A DNA stretch of 64,000 nt from Citrifermentans bremense R1 (GTDB taxonomy: Bacteria > Desulfobacterota > Desulfuromonadia > Geobacterales > Geobacteraceae), in assembly GCF_000426865.1 (NCBI RefSeq), contig NZ_AUGE01000002.1:1-64000 (forward strand), given 5' to 3'. Below, in pieces: positions 17,944-27,004 of this stretch. The notes under the pieces are model-generated. The model searched no databases, was not told where the DNA came from, and saw nothing but the letters and a program-made list of their open reading frames with translations. Position numbers and translations under genes: made by a program. Numbering within the stretch: the stretch's first letter is position 1; every line of letters starts with the position of its first letter.

Positions 17944-20313
17944 CTAATTCCTGAGGGGCCTTCCTTTTTTCAGCATGTGCTGGATGCGCTCCAAGGTCTT
18001 CTTCTGGCCGCAGAACTTGAGGAACATCTCGCGCTCCAGCTCCAACAGGTACTCTTCGGTGATGAGGGTGCCGCCGGGGACGTCGCCGCCGGTGATGACG
18101 TCGGCTATGCCTGAGGCGAGGTAGCTGTCGTAGCTGGAAATGAAGCCGCCGCGCTCAAGGTTCCAAAGCTGCACCTTGATGCTGGAGGCGACGCTTTTCC
18201 CGGGCGCCTTGACGCCAGTTGCCGGGCGCCCCGGCCGGTAATTCGCGGCGAGCGCTATCGCCTTCAGCTTGGCGTCGTGGATGCGCCGGTCCAGGTCGAG
18301 CGTGATGCCGTCCCCCTGCCGCATAAGGCCTAGCGCCAGCAGCTCGGCAGCGGAACTGCTCATCTTGCCCATGGCGATGTTCTGGTAGTTGCGGAACAAA
18401 AAGGACGAGACGTCGGCCCCGTTCTCCTCGGCAAGCCTGACCGCCCTGATGGCCATCTCCTTGGTGCCGCCGCCGGCGGGGATCAGCCCTACGCCGATCT
18501 CCACCAGGCCCATGTAGGTCTCGGCATGGGCGTTGATGGCGTCGGCGTGCAGGCAGGTCTCGCACGCCCCTCCCATGGCGAGGCCGTGGGGAGCGGCGAC
18601 CACCGGAACCTTCGAGTACTTGATGGACATCATCGCCTTCTGGAAGGCCTTTACGGTAAGGGCTAAGTCGTCCCAGGCCCCTTCCGCTATCGCCATAGCG
18701 ACCAGCATCAGGTTGGCGCCGGCGGAGAACGCCCCCCCCTCGTTGGCGATCACCATCCCGATCCCGTCGGCCTCGGCGCGACGGATCCCCTTCTGGATCA
18801 TGGCGAGCGTCTCGCCCCCCATGGTGTTCAGCTTGGAATGGAATTCGAGGCAGAAGACGCCGTCGCCTATGTCGATGAGCGAAGCGGCTGAGTTTCGCTC
18901 CACCTCGCCGCCGGCGCTTTTCAAAAGGGTGAGCGAGACGCTTCCCTCGGGCCTCGGTATTTCTGCGAAATCGTGCTTTTCCGGGAGGTACTGGAACTTT
19001 TTGCCTGCCTCGACCCGGTAGAAGCTCTGCACCTCTTTGAACCAATCCGGCAGGGCGACGCCGTCGCGCTCGCAGCGGGAGACGAACTCGGCGACCCCGA
19101 GGGCGTCCAGCAATTCGAATGGGCCGAGCTCCCAGTTGTAACCCCATTTCATGGCGTTATCGACGTTGACCGCGTCGTCGGCGATTTCGGCAAGCCTCTT
19201 CACTACGTAGATCAAGGTATCCCGCAGGGTGAGCCAGGCGAATTGAGCCGCGCGATCCCCACCGGATAGAAGCGTCCTCACGCGCTGCCCGGGGTCGTCG
19301 ACCTGTTTGGCCGCGGCCACCGAGGCGAACTTGGGACGGACGCAGGGGTTGTAGCTGCCGCTACGGTAGTCGTAGCAAAGCTTCACGCTTTCCCCTTCTA
19401 CGGTTTCGCGGCGGTAGAAGCCCCCCTTCCCTTTCTTGCCGGTAAGACCGTCGGACACCATGCGCCGGATCTCTTCCGGCACCAGGAACAGCTCACGCTC
19501 GTCGTCGCCGGAAAGAAGGGCATAGCTGTTATCGAGCACCCGGACCACCGTATCGATCCCCACCAGGTCCCAGAGGGCGAAGGTGCCGGTCTTGGGTCGG
19601 GCGAGCGCCGGGCCGGTGACGGCATCGACCTCCTCGACGGTAAGCCCCATGGCGGTCATGTGGCGCCAGGCGGCGGCGCCGGTATAGGTGCCGATGCGGT
19701 TGGCGATGAAGTTGGGTGTGTCCTTCCCGTAGACCACCCCTTTACCGAGCCTCTTCCCCAGGAATTGGGCCATTGCGGCCAGCAATTGCGGGTCGGTTTC
19801 GGCGCAGGGGACCATCTCCATCAGGCGCATGTAGCGGGGGGGATTGAAGAAATGGGTGACCATGAAGCGCCGCCTCACCTGAATCGGCAGCGCCCGGGCC
19901 AGTTCGTTCACCGAGAGCCCGGAGGTGTTGGTGGAAAGGACGGCGTCCGGCTTCAGGTTCGGGACCACCAGCTCTGCGAAGAGCTTCAGCTTCACCTCCA
20001 GGTTCTCCAGCACCACCTCGATCACCCAGTCGCATTCCTTGAGCCTTGCCGCGTCGTCCTCGAAGTTGCCGGGATGGATGTACTCGGCATAGGCCGGGGC
20101 GTACAGCGGCGCGGGCTTCGCGAAGGCTAAGGCGGAAAGCGCGTTCGAGGCGATCCGGCTTCGCTCCCGGTCCTCTCCCTCTCCCCGGGGCGGGGCGTCG
20201 GGGGGAACCAGGTCCAGCAGCAGGACCTCGACGCCGGCGTTGGCCAGATGGGCCGCTATGGCCGCTCCCATGACCCCTGCCCCCAATACCGCGACCTTGT
20301 TTATCTGTCTCAT
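17944..20313 (-). CDS. fadN: 3-hydroxyacyl-CoA dehydrogenase / enoyl-CoA hydratase (FadN type)
   Basis: A 789-residue bifunctional beta-oxidation enzyme. The order is dehydrogenase first (Rossmann GAGVMGAAIAAHLANAG near residue 11; STNTSGLSV; HFFNPPRYM with catalytic His) and a crotonase-like hydratase last (ANEGGAFSAGANL; GGACE). This is the order of Bacillus FadN, the reverse of E. coli FadB, and the length equals that of FadN. GTG and ATG lie in tandem; the ATG at 20313 has the better spacing to GGAGG. It is followed by fadA and fadE, giving the fadNAE order. Confidence 0.93.
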   Translation of the reverse strand: MRQINKVAVLGAGVMGAAIAAHLANAGVEVLLLDLVPPDAPPRGEGEDRERSRIASNALSALAFAKPAPLYAPAYAEYIHPGNFEDDAARLKECDWVIEVVLENLEVKLKLFAELVVPNLKPDAVLSTNTSGLSVNELARALPIQVRRRFMVTHFFNPPRYMRLMEMVPCAETDPQLLAAMAQFLGKRLGKGVVYGKDTPNFIANRIGTYTGAAAWRHMTAMGLTVEEVDAVTGPALARPKTGTFALWDLVGIDTVVRVLDNSYALLSGDDERELFLVPEEIRRMVSDGLTGKKGKGGFYRRETVEGESVKLCYDYRSGSYNPCVRPKFASVAAAKQVDDPGQRVRTLLSGGDRAAQFAWLTLRDTLIYVVKRLAEIADDAVNVDNAMKWGYNWELGPFELLDALGVAEFVSRCERDGVALPDWFKEVQSFYRVEAGKKFQYLPEKHDFAEIPRPEGSVSLTLLKSAGGEVERNSAASLIDIGDGVFCLEFHSKLNTMGGETLAMIQKGIRRAEADGIGMVIANEGGAFSAGANLMLVAMAIAEGAWDDLALTVKAFQKAMMSIKYSKVPVVAAPHGLAMGGACETCLHADAINAHAETYMGLVEIGVGLIPAGGGTKEMAIRAVRLAEENGADVSSFLFRNYQNIAMGKMSSSAAELLALGLMRQGDGITLDLDRRIHDAKLKAIALAANYRPGRPATGVKAPGKSVASSIKVQLWNLERGGFISSYDSYLASGIADVITGGDVPGGTLITEEYLLELEREMFLKFCGQKKTLERIQHMLKKGRPLRN

Positions 20314-20341
20314 CACGTCCTCCGATTGCGCAGGCAGGCCC

Positions 20342-22153
20342 TTACGATTCGCTGCCGTTGTAGAGATGGTCTATCTGGTCCCGGTACCGCTCCGAGATCA
20401 CCTGCCGTTTCACCTTGAGGGTCGGGGTCAGCTCGCCGCTGTCAATGGTGAAGTCGCGCGGCAAGAGCGCGAACTTCTTGATGGCCTGGAAGGGGGCAAG
20501 CTCGTTGTTGACCGCCTCGACGCGGCTTTGGTACAGCTCGATCACAGGCTGGTGCACGACCAGGTCATCCAGGTCGTGGTAGGCGATTCTGCGCTCCTGG
20601 GCGAATTCCAAAAGCCTTTCCAGGGTCGGGACCAGAAGTGCTGTCAGGTAGGGCTTCCTGTCGCCGTAGACGTAGGCCTGGGAGATGTACTTGTCCCGCT
20701 TCAGGAGGTTCTCGATCGGCTGGGGGGCGATGTTCTTCCCGCCGGCGGTGACGATCAGGTCCTTTTTGCGGTCGGTGATGTAGAGGAAGCCTTCCTCCAG
20801 GCGGCCGATGTCGCCGGTCCTGAACCAGCCGTCGGCCAGCGCCTCCTTCGTCGCGGCCTCGTCGTTGAAGTAGCCGGCCATGACCTGCGGGCCGCGCGCC
20901 AGCACCTCGCCGTCGCCTGCTATGGCGATCTCGGTAGAGGCGAGCGGGGTCCCGACCGATCCGAAGCGCAGGGCGTCATAGCTGTTGCTGCAAAGGACGG
21001 GGCTCGTCTCGGTGAGGCCGTACCCTTCGAAGACCGGCACCCCGATGATCCAGAAGAACTCGTTGATCTCCCGGTCCAGGGGCGCGCCGCCGCTTGCGCA
21101 GAACTTGAGGCGGTCGCCGAAGCGGCTGCGCAGCTTGCTGAACACCAGCCGGTCCGCGATCGCGTGCTGGAAGGAAAGCCAAAACGGCACGTATTTATCT
21201 ATGTAGCGCGCGTAGACGTAGCGGCGCCCGACGGCAAGGGCGCGACGGAACATCTTTCTCTTGAATAGGGAGAGCTGATGCACCGCTTCGTAGATGCGGG
21301 AGTAGATCTTCTCGAAGAACCTAGGCACGCAGACCATGATGGTCGGGTGCAGCTCCATCATGTTCTCCGAGATCTTCTCCATGCTGTCGGCGAAGGCGAT
21401 TGTTGCGCCGCAGGAAAGGGGGAGGTAGTACCCGGCGCTGCGCTCGAATACATGGCTTAAGGGGAGAAAGCTCAGAAAGAGGTCCTCCTGCCCCACCCCT
21501 CCGACCTTGTCGAGGGTGGCCCAGACATCGAAAACGAGGTTGCCGTGGGTGAGTACGGCCCCCTTGGGGGTGCCGGTTGTCCCCGAGGTGTAGATGATGG
21601 TGGCCGGCATTTCCGGGGTGAGAGAGTCGATCACCGAATCGATCTCGGCCCTTTCGGTGTCGAGGATGGGGTCGTCCACCTCGCTCAGCTGGTAGAAGGT
21701 AGTAACCGGCAGCGCCGCTTCGCCCAGGAAGCGCTCGAACGAGATCACGTGCTCCAGATCGGGCAGCGCGTCCCGCACCTGGAGCAGCTTCCGGTATTGC
21801 ACCTTGCCGGAGAGAAAGACGATGCGCGCCCCGCAACTGGAAAGCGCATAGGCTATCTGGTCCGGGGTGCCGGTGGCATAGACCGGGACGGTGACGCCGC
21901 CGCCGCAAAGGATGCCCATGTCGGCGATGATCCACCCGGCGCGGTTCTCGGACAAGATGGCGATCCTGTCCCCAGGTTTCATCCGCAGCTTGCGCAGCCC
22001 CCGCGACACCATGAGCGCCCGATTGTAGAACTGGGCGTAGCTCAGGGTGACCCACTGTCCGTTCTTTCTGAACTTGACGGCGTTAAGCGCTTGGTATTGA
22101 GCGGCGCTATGTCTGAGCATGTCCGGTATCGACCGGTAAGGAACCTTTTCCAT
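20342..22153 (-). CDS. Long-chain acyl-CoA synthetase (AMP-forming)
   Basis: A 603-residue ANL-superfamily ligase of the eukaryotic-like FAA1/long-chain type. The P-loop-like motif YTSGTTGTPKGAVLTHGN, the adenylate motif GYGLTETSPV, and WFRTGDIG with the downstream ITDRKKDLI hinge are all present. It activates fatty acids to acyl-CoA for the beta-oxidation genes that follow with short gaps. The ATG at 22153 has GGAG six bases upstream; an upstream TTG at 22165 is in frame but would overlap that site. First gene of the fad operon. Confidence 0.93.
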   Translation of the reverse strand: MEKVPYRSIPDMLRHSAAQYQALNAVKFRKNGQWVTLSYAQFYNRALMVSRGLRKLRMKPGDRIAILSENRAGWIIADMGILCGGGVTVPVYATGTPDQIAYALSSCGARIVFLSGKVQYRKLLQVRDALPDLEHVISFERFLGEAALPVTTFYQLSEVDDPILDTERAEIDSVIDSLTPEMPATIIYTSGTTGTPKGAVLTHGNLVFDVWATLDKVGGVGQEDLFLSFLPLSHVFERSAGYYLPLSCGATIAFADSMEKISENMMELHPTIMVCVPRFFEKIYSRIYEAVHQLSLFKRKMFRRALAVGRRYVYARYIDKYVPFWLSFQHAIADRLVFSKLRSRFGDRLKFCASGGAPLDREINEFFWIIGVPVFEGYGLTETSPVLCSNSYDALRFGSVGTPLASTEIAIAGDGEVLARGPQVMAGYFNDEAATKEALADGWFRTGDIGRLEEGFLYITDRKKDLIVTAGGKNIAPQPIENLLKRDKYISQAYVYGDRKPYLTALLVPTLERLLEFAQERRIAYHDLDDLVVHQPVIELYQSRVEAVNNELAPFQAIKKFALLPRDFTIDSGELTPTLKVKRQVISERYRDQIDHLYNGSES

Positions 22154-22186
22154 GACTGACTCCAACGGAGAAACTGGAAAATAAAA

Positions 22187-22217
22187 GCTCCATTGCTCAA
22201 AGCATAGTACATGGAGC
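22187..22217. promoter_or_regulatory. Inverted repeat over the -10 region, candidate operator
   Basis: GCTCCAT (22187-22193) and ATGGAGC (22211-22217) are perfect 7-bp arms separated by 17 bp, and they enclose the proposed -10 of the leftward acyl-CoA synthetase promoter. A repressor such as the FadR-like protein could bind here, although the spacing is wider than the compact E. coli FadR site. Confidence 0.35.
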
Positions 22218-22230
22218 AGACATATATCAA
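22201..22230 (-). promoter_or_regulatory. Candidate promoter of the fatty-acid degradation operon
   Basis: On the minus strand TTGATA (22230-22225) and TATGCT (22206-22201) are separated by 18 bp, about 48 bp upstream of the synthetase start. Matches to consensus are 5/6 and 4/6. Confidence 0.45.
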
Positions 22231-22476
22231 GCTACGAAAATGTCTTGTGGAAGTATTCTGCTGCCGCAGCTATGAATAAGGAGCTTGCAATGCGGCAAGG
22301 AATGGTTTGACTTCGGCGGCGCTGATCAATATTATCCCGCAGTCAGAGTTGTACAACCTGGACAGGATAAAAATATCCCACTGACAGTCAGCCTTGCTCT
22401 TTGCCGCTATCCGGCGAGACCGCAGTGCTGACAGGAACTGTTACAGCTAAAGTATTTGAATAGGGGACAGAGAGTT

Positions 22477-22797
22477 ATGCATGAAGATCAGAAAGTCGTA
22501 GAAGCTATAACCGGGGAGATGGGTACTTTATTCTGTAAAGGGGTATTCACCGACAGGACTGTCTTCCGCTTTACCTTGGGAGAAGCTTCCATCACCATCG
22601 CAATATCGGCCGACAGTTACACGCTGGAAGGGGACGCCGGGAAGGCGGACTGCTCCTGCCGCACCAGCGCGGAGATGTTCAGTAAGATCTGGCACGACGG
22701 GTACCGCCCCGGCATCATGGATTTCCTGGGGGGAGCCATCAACTCGGATGCCCCTTTGCTGCTGCCGCAGTTCCTGCGGGCCTTCGGCAAGCTCTAA
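22477..22797 (+). CDS. Small SCP2-like protein of unknown function
   Basis: A 106-residue protein with a predicted alpha/beta layout. The C-terminal half (SAEMFSKIWHDGYRPGIMDFLGG ... LLPQFLRAFGK, shown in part) recalls the SCP-2 sterol/lipid-carrier pattern of a Trp-containing helix followed by a glycine-rich strand and a final helix, but the match is weak. The ATG at 22477 follows AGAGAG; an ATG at 22456 would add seven residues. It is divergent from the fatty-acid oxidation operon, so a lipid-related role is plausible but unproven. C-terminally it is convergent with the ASK1-like gene. Confidence 0.65.
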   Translation: MHEDQKVVEAITGEMGTLFCKGVFTDRTVFRFTLGEASITIAISADSYTLEGDAGKADCSCRTSAEMFSKIWHDGYRPGIMDFLGGAINSDAPLLLPQFLRAFGKL

Positions 22798-22801
22798 GCC
22801 G

Positions 22802-24154
22802 TCAGGGGCGCGCCGTGCCGCGCTCGGCAGCCTTCAGCAATTCGGATTCGGCGTATTCAGCCCAGGCCGGGCACTCTGCCCCGCGGCGCTGGCGCGCTTC
22901 CCGGATCAGCCGCAGGTCGCGCGCCGTGGTCTCCGGCTCCCACGCCTCGCGCACCATGGCGAGGCTGCGCCCCAGGGCATCCCTCCCCTTCGCTTCGTCC
23001 AAGGACAAAGCGGCCAACTCTAACAGCGTGGCGTAGTCCCAGTAATCGGCGGCGCCAGAGCGGATGCGCTGTTCCACAGCGTAGTGCACCACCGGCAGGA
23101 TCTCGCGGCGGCGCGGGTCCGCCGGCTCCTTCAGCTCTATTAGGGTTACCGCGTTCACTCCGGGATAGGTGCTGCGCCAGTCCGCCTCGAACCCTTTCAG
23201 ATATGCCGAGGCGGCTTTTTGCAAAAGTTCCCTGGCAAGCTCCATGTCGCCGCGCGTAAGCGCCTTTTCCCAGCGGTCTTTCATGATCCGTCCCAGGATG
23301 CCGTAGCTGTCGCTGCTAGGCCCGCGCCTGGCGATGAGCTGACGCAGCACCTGTTCCGCATGCTCCCCCTCACCGGCCCAGTTCAAGGCGAGCCCCAGCT
23401 GCTGCTGCACGAGGACGCTGTCCGCCAGGGCCGGAGGCATCTGCCTCGCCAGCTCGATGATCTCGCTCCAGCCGTTCAGAGCGCGATAGCTGAGCAGGAG
23501 TTCGACCAGGTCCGCCGGGTCGGCCTGGGCTTGAGCGGAGAGCTCCGACTGCAATTCGCGCAGCGCGTCAAGCCCCACGGCCCGCCCCTTTTTAAGCAAG
23601 TTGGCGAAGACGGTGGCGTGAAGCTCCCTCCCGGCTATCCCCTCCTTTTTTGCCGCCTGCTCTCCGCCTCCCCCACGCAGGGCGCGGTACGCCTCGCTTT
23701 CCGCAGCGCCTGTCATCGCCTCCACCAGACGCTCCGTCAAAAGCGCGCGGTATTTCGCCTCGTGCATCGGCTGGCCGTGCGGCGACACGCGGTAGGGGAC
23801 CGCCGGGAGCCCCTCTGCCTCGAGCGGGAGCTGGGCGCAGCCTGCCGCGTGAACCAGGAGCGTCCGGACCGGATGCACAGCCTGCCTGATCCCCAACTGG
23901 TACAAGACCCTGGGGTCGCCGGTGGAGAGGTCGGCCAGGGCGCAGTCGCAATACCTCAGCCGCTCCAGCGGCTGCCTTAAGTTGAGGCATCCGGTCCTCT
24001 GCTCGTCGGCTCGCACCGGCAAGAGCCCGGCCGCCTCCACGGCAGGCACGATCAGCCGGCGGTACACCGTCTCGTAATCGACCACCTTGCCGGCGGCGTC
24101 CTTTTTCTTTTCGTAGGGGATGATGACCAGGCAAAGCGGCTCAGAATTCGGCAT
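22802..24154 (-). CDS. ASK1-like protein: DRHyd-type domain plus TRAFs-binding/TPR region
   Basis: A 450-residue protein. The N-terminal ~130 residues (VIIPYEKK; RADEQRTG; CALADLSTGDPRVLYQLGIR) match the nucleoside-deoxyribosyltransferase-like (DRHyd) module. The remainder (helical repeats with LARQMP, LIARRGPSSDSYGILGRI, KGFEADWRSTYPGVNAV, WEPETTARDLRLIREAR) matches the TRAFs-binding domain (DUF4071) found in animal MAP3K5/ASK1 and in bacteria. The ATG lies inside the end of the upstream gene (14-nt overlap) behind GGAGGGAGGGG, so translation is probably coupled to the c-di-GMP enzyme. Bacterial relatives have been proposed to act in stress or immune signalling; the enzymatic activity here is unproven. 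Confidence 0.85.
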   Translation of the reverse strand: MPNSEPLCLVIIPYEKKKDAAGKVVDYETVYRRLIVPAVEAAGLLPVRADEQRTGCLNLRQPLERLRYCDCALADLSTGDPRVLYQLGIRQAVHPVRTLLVHAAGCAQLPLEAEGLPAVPYRVSPHGQPMHEAKYRALLTERLVEAMTGAAESEAYRALRGGGGEQAAKKEGIAGRELHATVFANLLKKGRAVGLDALRELQSELSAQAQADPADLVELLLSYRALNGWSEIIELARQMPPALADSVLVQQQLGLALNWAGEGEHAEQVLRQLIARRGPSSDSYGILGRIMKDRWEKALTRGDMELARELLQKAASAYLKGFEADWRSTYPGVNAVTLIELKEPADPRRREILPVVHYAVEQRIRSGAADYWDYATLLELAALSLDEAKGRDALGRSLAMVREAWEPETTARDLRLIREARQRRGAECPAWAEYAESELLKAAERGTARP

Positions 24155-27002
24155 GAACCCCTCCCTCCACCAACAGGCGTTCGAACTCGTGCGGGGGAAG
24201 CGGCCTGCTGATCAGGTCCCCCTGCACCTCGTCGCAGCCGAAACTGCCGACCAGGGCGAGTTGCTCGGCAGACTCGACCCCGACCGCGTTGACCCGCATC
24301 TTGAGGCTGTGCGACATGCAGATGACGGCGGAGACGACGTCCAGGTCGTTGGGCTCGGTGAGGATGTCCCTGATGAAGCTGCGGTCGATCTTGACCTTGG
24401 CGATGGGGAGTTCCTTGATCCGGGAAAGGGAGGAGGCGCCGACGCCGAAGTCGTCCACCGAGAAGGCGACGCCGATGTCGGTCAGCCGGCGCATGTTGCG
24501 CAGCGAGAACGCGGGGTTGTCCATGATCGCCTTCTCGGTGACGTCCAGCTCCAGGGAGGCGGGGTCGAGGCCGCTTTGGGAAAGGGCGCGCAGGGCCAGG
24601 TCGATGAAGTTCGGCTGGTGAAACTCACGGTTGGAGAGGTTCACCGCCACGCTTAGGTCGAACCCCTGGCGCTGCCACAGGCGCATCTGGCTGCAGGCGT
24701 TCAAGAGGACCCACTCGCCGATGGGGACGATGGCGCCGGTCTCCTCGGCGACCGGGAGAAACTGCGAAGGGAGCAATAGCCCATGCTCGGGATGGTGCCA
24801 GCGCAAAAGGGCCTCCGCCCCGACGATCTCCCCCGACTTGAGGCTCAACAGCGGCTGGTAGACCAGATCCAGCTCGTTTTTGGACACCGCCTCGCGCAGG
24901 CGGCGCTCCATGTTCTGCCGGGCCACGGTGCGGGCGTTGATCTCGCCGTTGTAGAACTGGTAGCTGTTGCCGGGGGTCTGTTTCGCTACGTACATGGCGC
25001 CGTCGGCCTTTTGCAAAAGCTCCTGGGCCGAGTCGCCGTCGTCAGGGAACATGCTCACGCCGACGCTTGTGGTCACCTTAAGCTCGGCCCCCTCCAGGAC
25101 GAACGGGGTCTGGAACACCCCCATGATCTTGCCGACCACGATGCCGACGTCGTCGGTCTGGGCCAAGTCCGGCATGAGGACGTTGAATTCGTCGCCGCTT
25201 ATACGGGCGACTGTGTCCGACTCGCGCACGCAGCGCTTCAACCTTTGCGCCACAGCCTGCAGCAGACGGTCCCCCGCCGCGTGCCCCAAGGTGTCGTTTA
25301 CCTGCTTGAAACGGTCCAGGTCCATGAAGAGCACGGCGAGGCTCTTTCTGTTGCGCCGCGCCTGGGCCAGCTCCAGGTTGAGGAAATCGCCGAAGAGTTT
25401 GCGGTTGGGGAGGTCGGTCAGGGTGTCGTGCTGGGCCTGGTGCTTGATGATCTCTTCCATGCGGGTGCGCTCGGTTACGTCGCGCGCGATGCAGGAGGTC
25501 CCGACGACGCCGCCGTCGGCGCTTTTGATGGGGGACATGGTGAGGGAGACGTAGATCTGCCTCCCCCCGCGGGTCACGTGCACCACCTCGCAGTGGGTGA
25601 CCGCGCCGTCGCTGCGGATACCGTCGTTGAGGCAAGTGACCTGCTCCTTTTTCTCCGGGGAGACCAGGAAGGAAAGGTGCACCCCCTTCATGTCCTGGGC
25701 TGGATAACCGAACATCTTTTCGGCCCCGGCGTTCCAGCTGGTGATGGCCCCCGCGCGGTCCACGGCCATGATGGCGTCGTCGGAGGATTCCACGATGGCG
25801 GCAAGCCGCGCCCGGTCCTCCTCAAGCCTCTTTCTCTCGCTGATGTCCTTGAAGAGCGTGAGCAGGTAGGGGTTGCCGTTGATCTCAATGAGCTCAGCCG
25901 ACACCAGCCCTTCAAGCTCCCGGCCGTTTCTCCCCTTAAGCCGCACCTCGATGTCCCTCACCTCGCCCCGCACCTCAAGCTGCTGCAAAAGGGCCGCCGG
26001 CTGATCCGAGTCGGCCCAAAGCCCAAGCTCCCCGGCGTACGTGCCGATCACCTCCTGGCGCTGGTAACCCAGTGCGCGCAGGAAAGCCTCGTTTACCTCC
26101 AGTATGGTCCCGTCCGTCAGGCTCGTGATGCTCAGGAGGTCCGGGGTCGCCTGGAATATCTTGGAGAAGCGCCGCTCGGAGGCGCGCAGGGCTGCCTCTG
26201 CCCATTTGAGTTCGGTGACGTCGTGGCAGGCGCCGATCACCGTCTGCCGACCGCTGCCGTCTCTGACCGACTCGAGCTGGCCGCGAACGATCCGGGCCTC
26301 GCCGTCGGCGCGCAGCAGCCGGTAGTAATGGATTCCCATGGCGCTGCCGGTCTCGCGCAGCTGCTGAACCGCCTTTTCCAGGGCCTCACGGTCGGCCGGG
26401 TGCACCATCTGCAAAAGCGCTTTGAAGGTCGCCGGGACGCTCTCCGGCTCCAGCCCGAGGATCCGATACAGTTCGTCGGACCAGACCGCTTGGCCTGTCT
26501 CCAGGTTCCACTCCCAGCTCCCCAGGTGCGTGATTCTCTCCGCCTGGGAGAGCTGCTGCTCCCTGCGCCGGATACGCTCCACCTGCTCGGAAACCAGGCG
26601 CTTCAGCATGATCTTGTCGGCGATGCGGTCGAGCACGTGGAACAGTTCCGGGTAGTTCACCGGCTTCAGCACGTAATGGTCCATGCCGATCTCGATGGCG
26701 CTCATCAGGTACGAGGTTTCGCTGTGGGCGGTCACGGCGACGATGGTGGCCTCGGGGTCGAGCTCCTTGATCTCGCGCGCCATGGCGATGCCGTTCATCT
26801 GCGGCATGTTGATGTCGGTGACCACGATCTCGGGCCGGAACTGGCGGAAGGCCTCCAGGCCGCTCATCCCGTTGTCGGCGGTGTATATCCTCACGCCCTG
26901 GTAGTTGAGGCCGAGCATCCGTCCCAGCATGTCCCGCGCCTCGATTTCGTCCTCGACCAGCAAGAGCGAGATGTCCTTCAACGGCCGGTTCAAAGGTTCC
27001 AT
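24141..27002 (-). CDS. Response regulator with PAS3-GGDEF-EAL output
   Basis: A 953-residue cyclic-di-GMP enzyme: receiver (residues 1-125, phosphoacceptor Asp in VVTDINMP), three PAS domains (near 155, 285 and 405), a GGDEF domain with SGDEF near residue 600 in place of GGDEF, and an EAL domain with GAEALLRW near 729 and DDFGVGASSLSRI. Both catalytic domains look plausible, so net synthesis or hydrolysis cannot be decided. The ATG is at 27002, only two bases after the stop of the upstream kinase gene; the open frame extends further upstream but that part is a shadow of the kinase. The receiver and first PAS closely resemble those of the kinase at 30524-32167. Confidence 0.93.
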   Translation of the reverse strand: MEPLNRPLKDISLLLVEDEIEARDMLGRMLGLNYQGVRIYTADNGMSGLEAFRQFRPEIVVTDINMPQMNGIAMAREIKELDPEATIVAVTAHSETSYLMSAIEIGMDHYVLKPVNYPELFHVLDRIADKIMLKRLVSEQVERIRRREQQLSQAERITHLGSWEWNLETGQAVWSDELYRILGLEPESVPATFKALLQMVHPADREALEKAVQQLRETGSAMGIHYYRLLRADGEARIVRGQLESVRDGSGRQTVIGACHDVTELKWAEAALRASERRFSKIFQATPDLLSITSLTDGTILEVNEAFLRALGYQRQEVIGTYAGELGLWADSDQPAALLQQLEVRGEVRDIEVRLKGRNGRELEGLVSAELIEINGNPYLLTLFKDISERKRLEEDRARLAAIVESSDDAIMAVDRAGAITSWNAGAEKMFGYPAQDMKGVHLSFLVSPEKKEQVTCLNDGIRSDGAVTHCEVVHVTRGGRQIYVSLTMSPIKSADGGVVGTSCIARDVTERTRMEEIIKHQAQHDTLTDLPNRKLFGDFLNLELAQARRNRKSLAVLFMDLDRFKQVNDTLGHAAGDRLLQAVAQRLKRCVRESDTVARISGDEFNVLMPDLAQTDDVGIVVGKIMGVFQTPFVLEGAELKVTTSVGVSMFPDDGDSAQELLQKADGAMYVAKQTPGNSYQFYNGEINARTVARQNMERRLREAVSKNELDLVYQPLLSLKSGEIVGAEALLRWHHPEHGLLLPSQFLPVAEETGAIVPIGEWVLLNACSQMRLWQRQGFDLSVAVNLSNREFHQPNFIDLALRALSQSGLDPASLELDVTEKAIMDNPAFSLRNMRRLTDIGVAFSVDDFGVGASSLSRIKELPIAKVKIDRSFIRDILTEPNDLDVVSAVICMSHSLKMRVNAVGVESAEQLALVGSFGCDEVQGDLISRPLPPHEFERLLVEGGVHAEF

Positions 27003-27004
27003 GA

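Noticed and set aside
22200..22470. c-di-GMP riboswitch upstream of the SCP2-like gene
   Set aside because: GEMM-type riboswitches are common in this group, but I did not find the conserved loop sequences here or elsewhere in the window.
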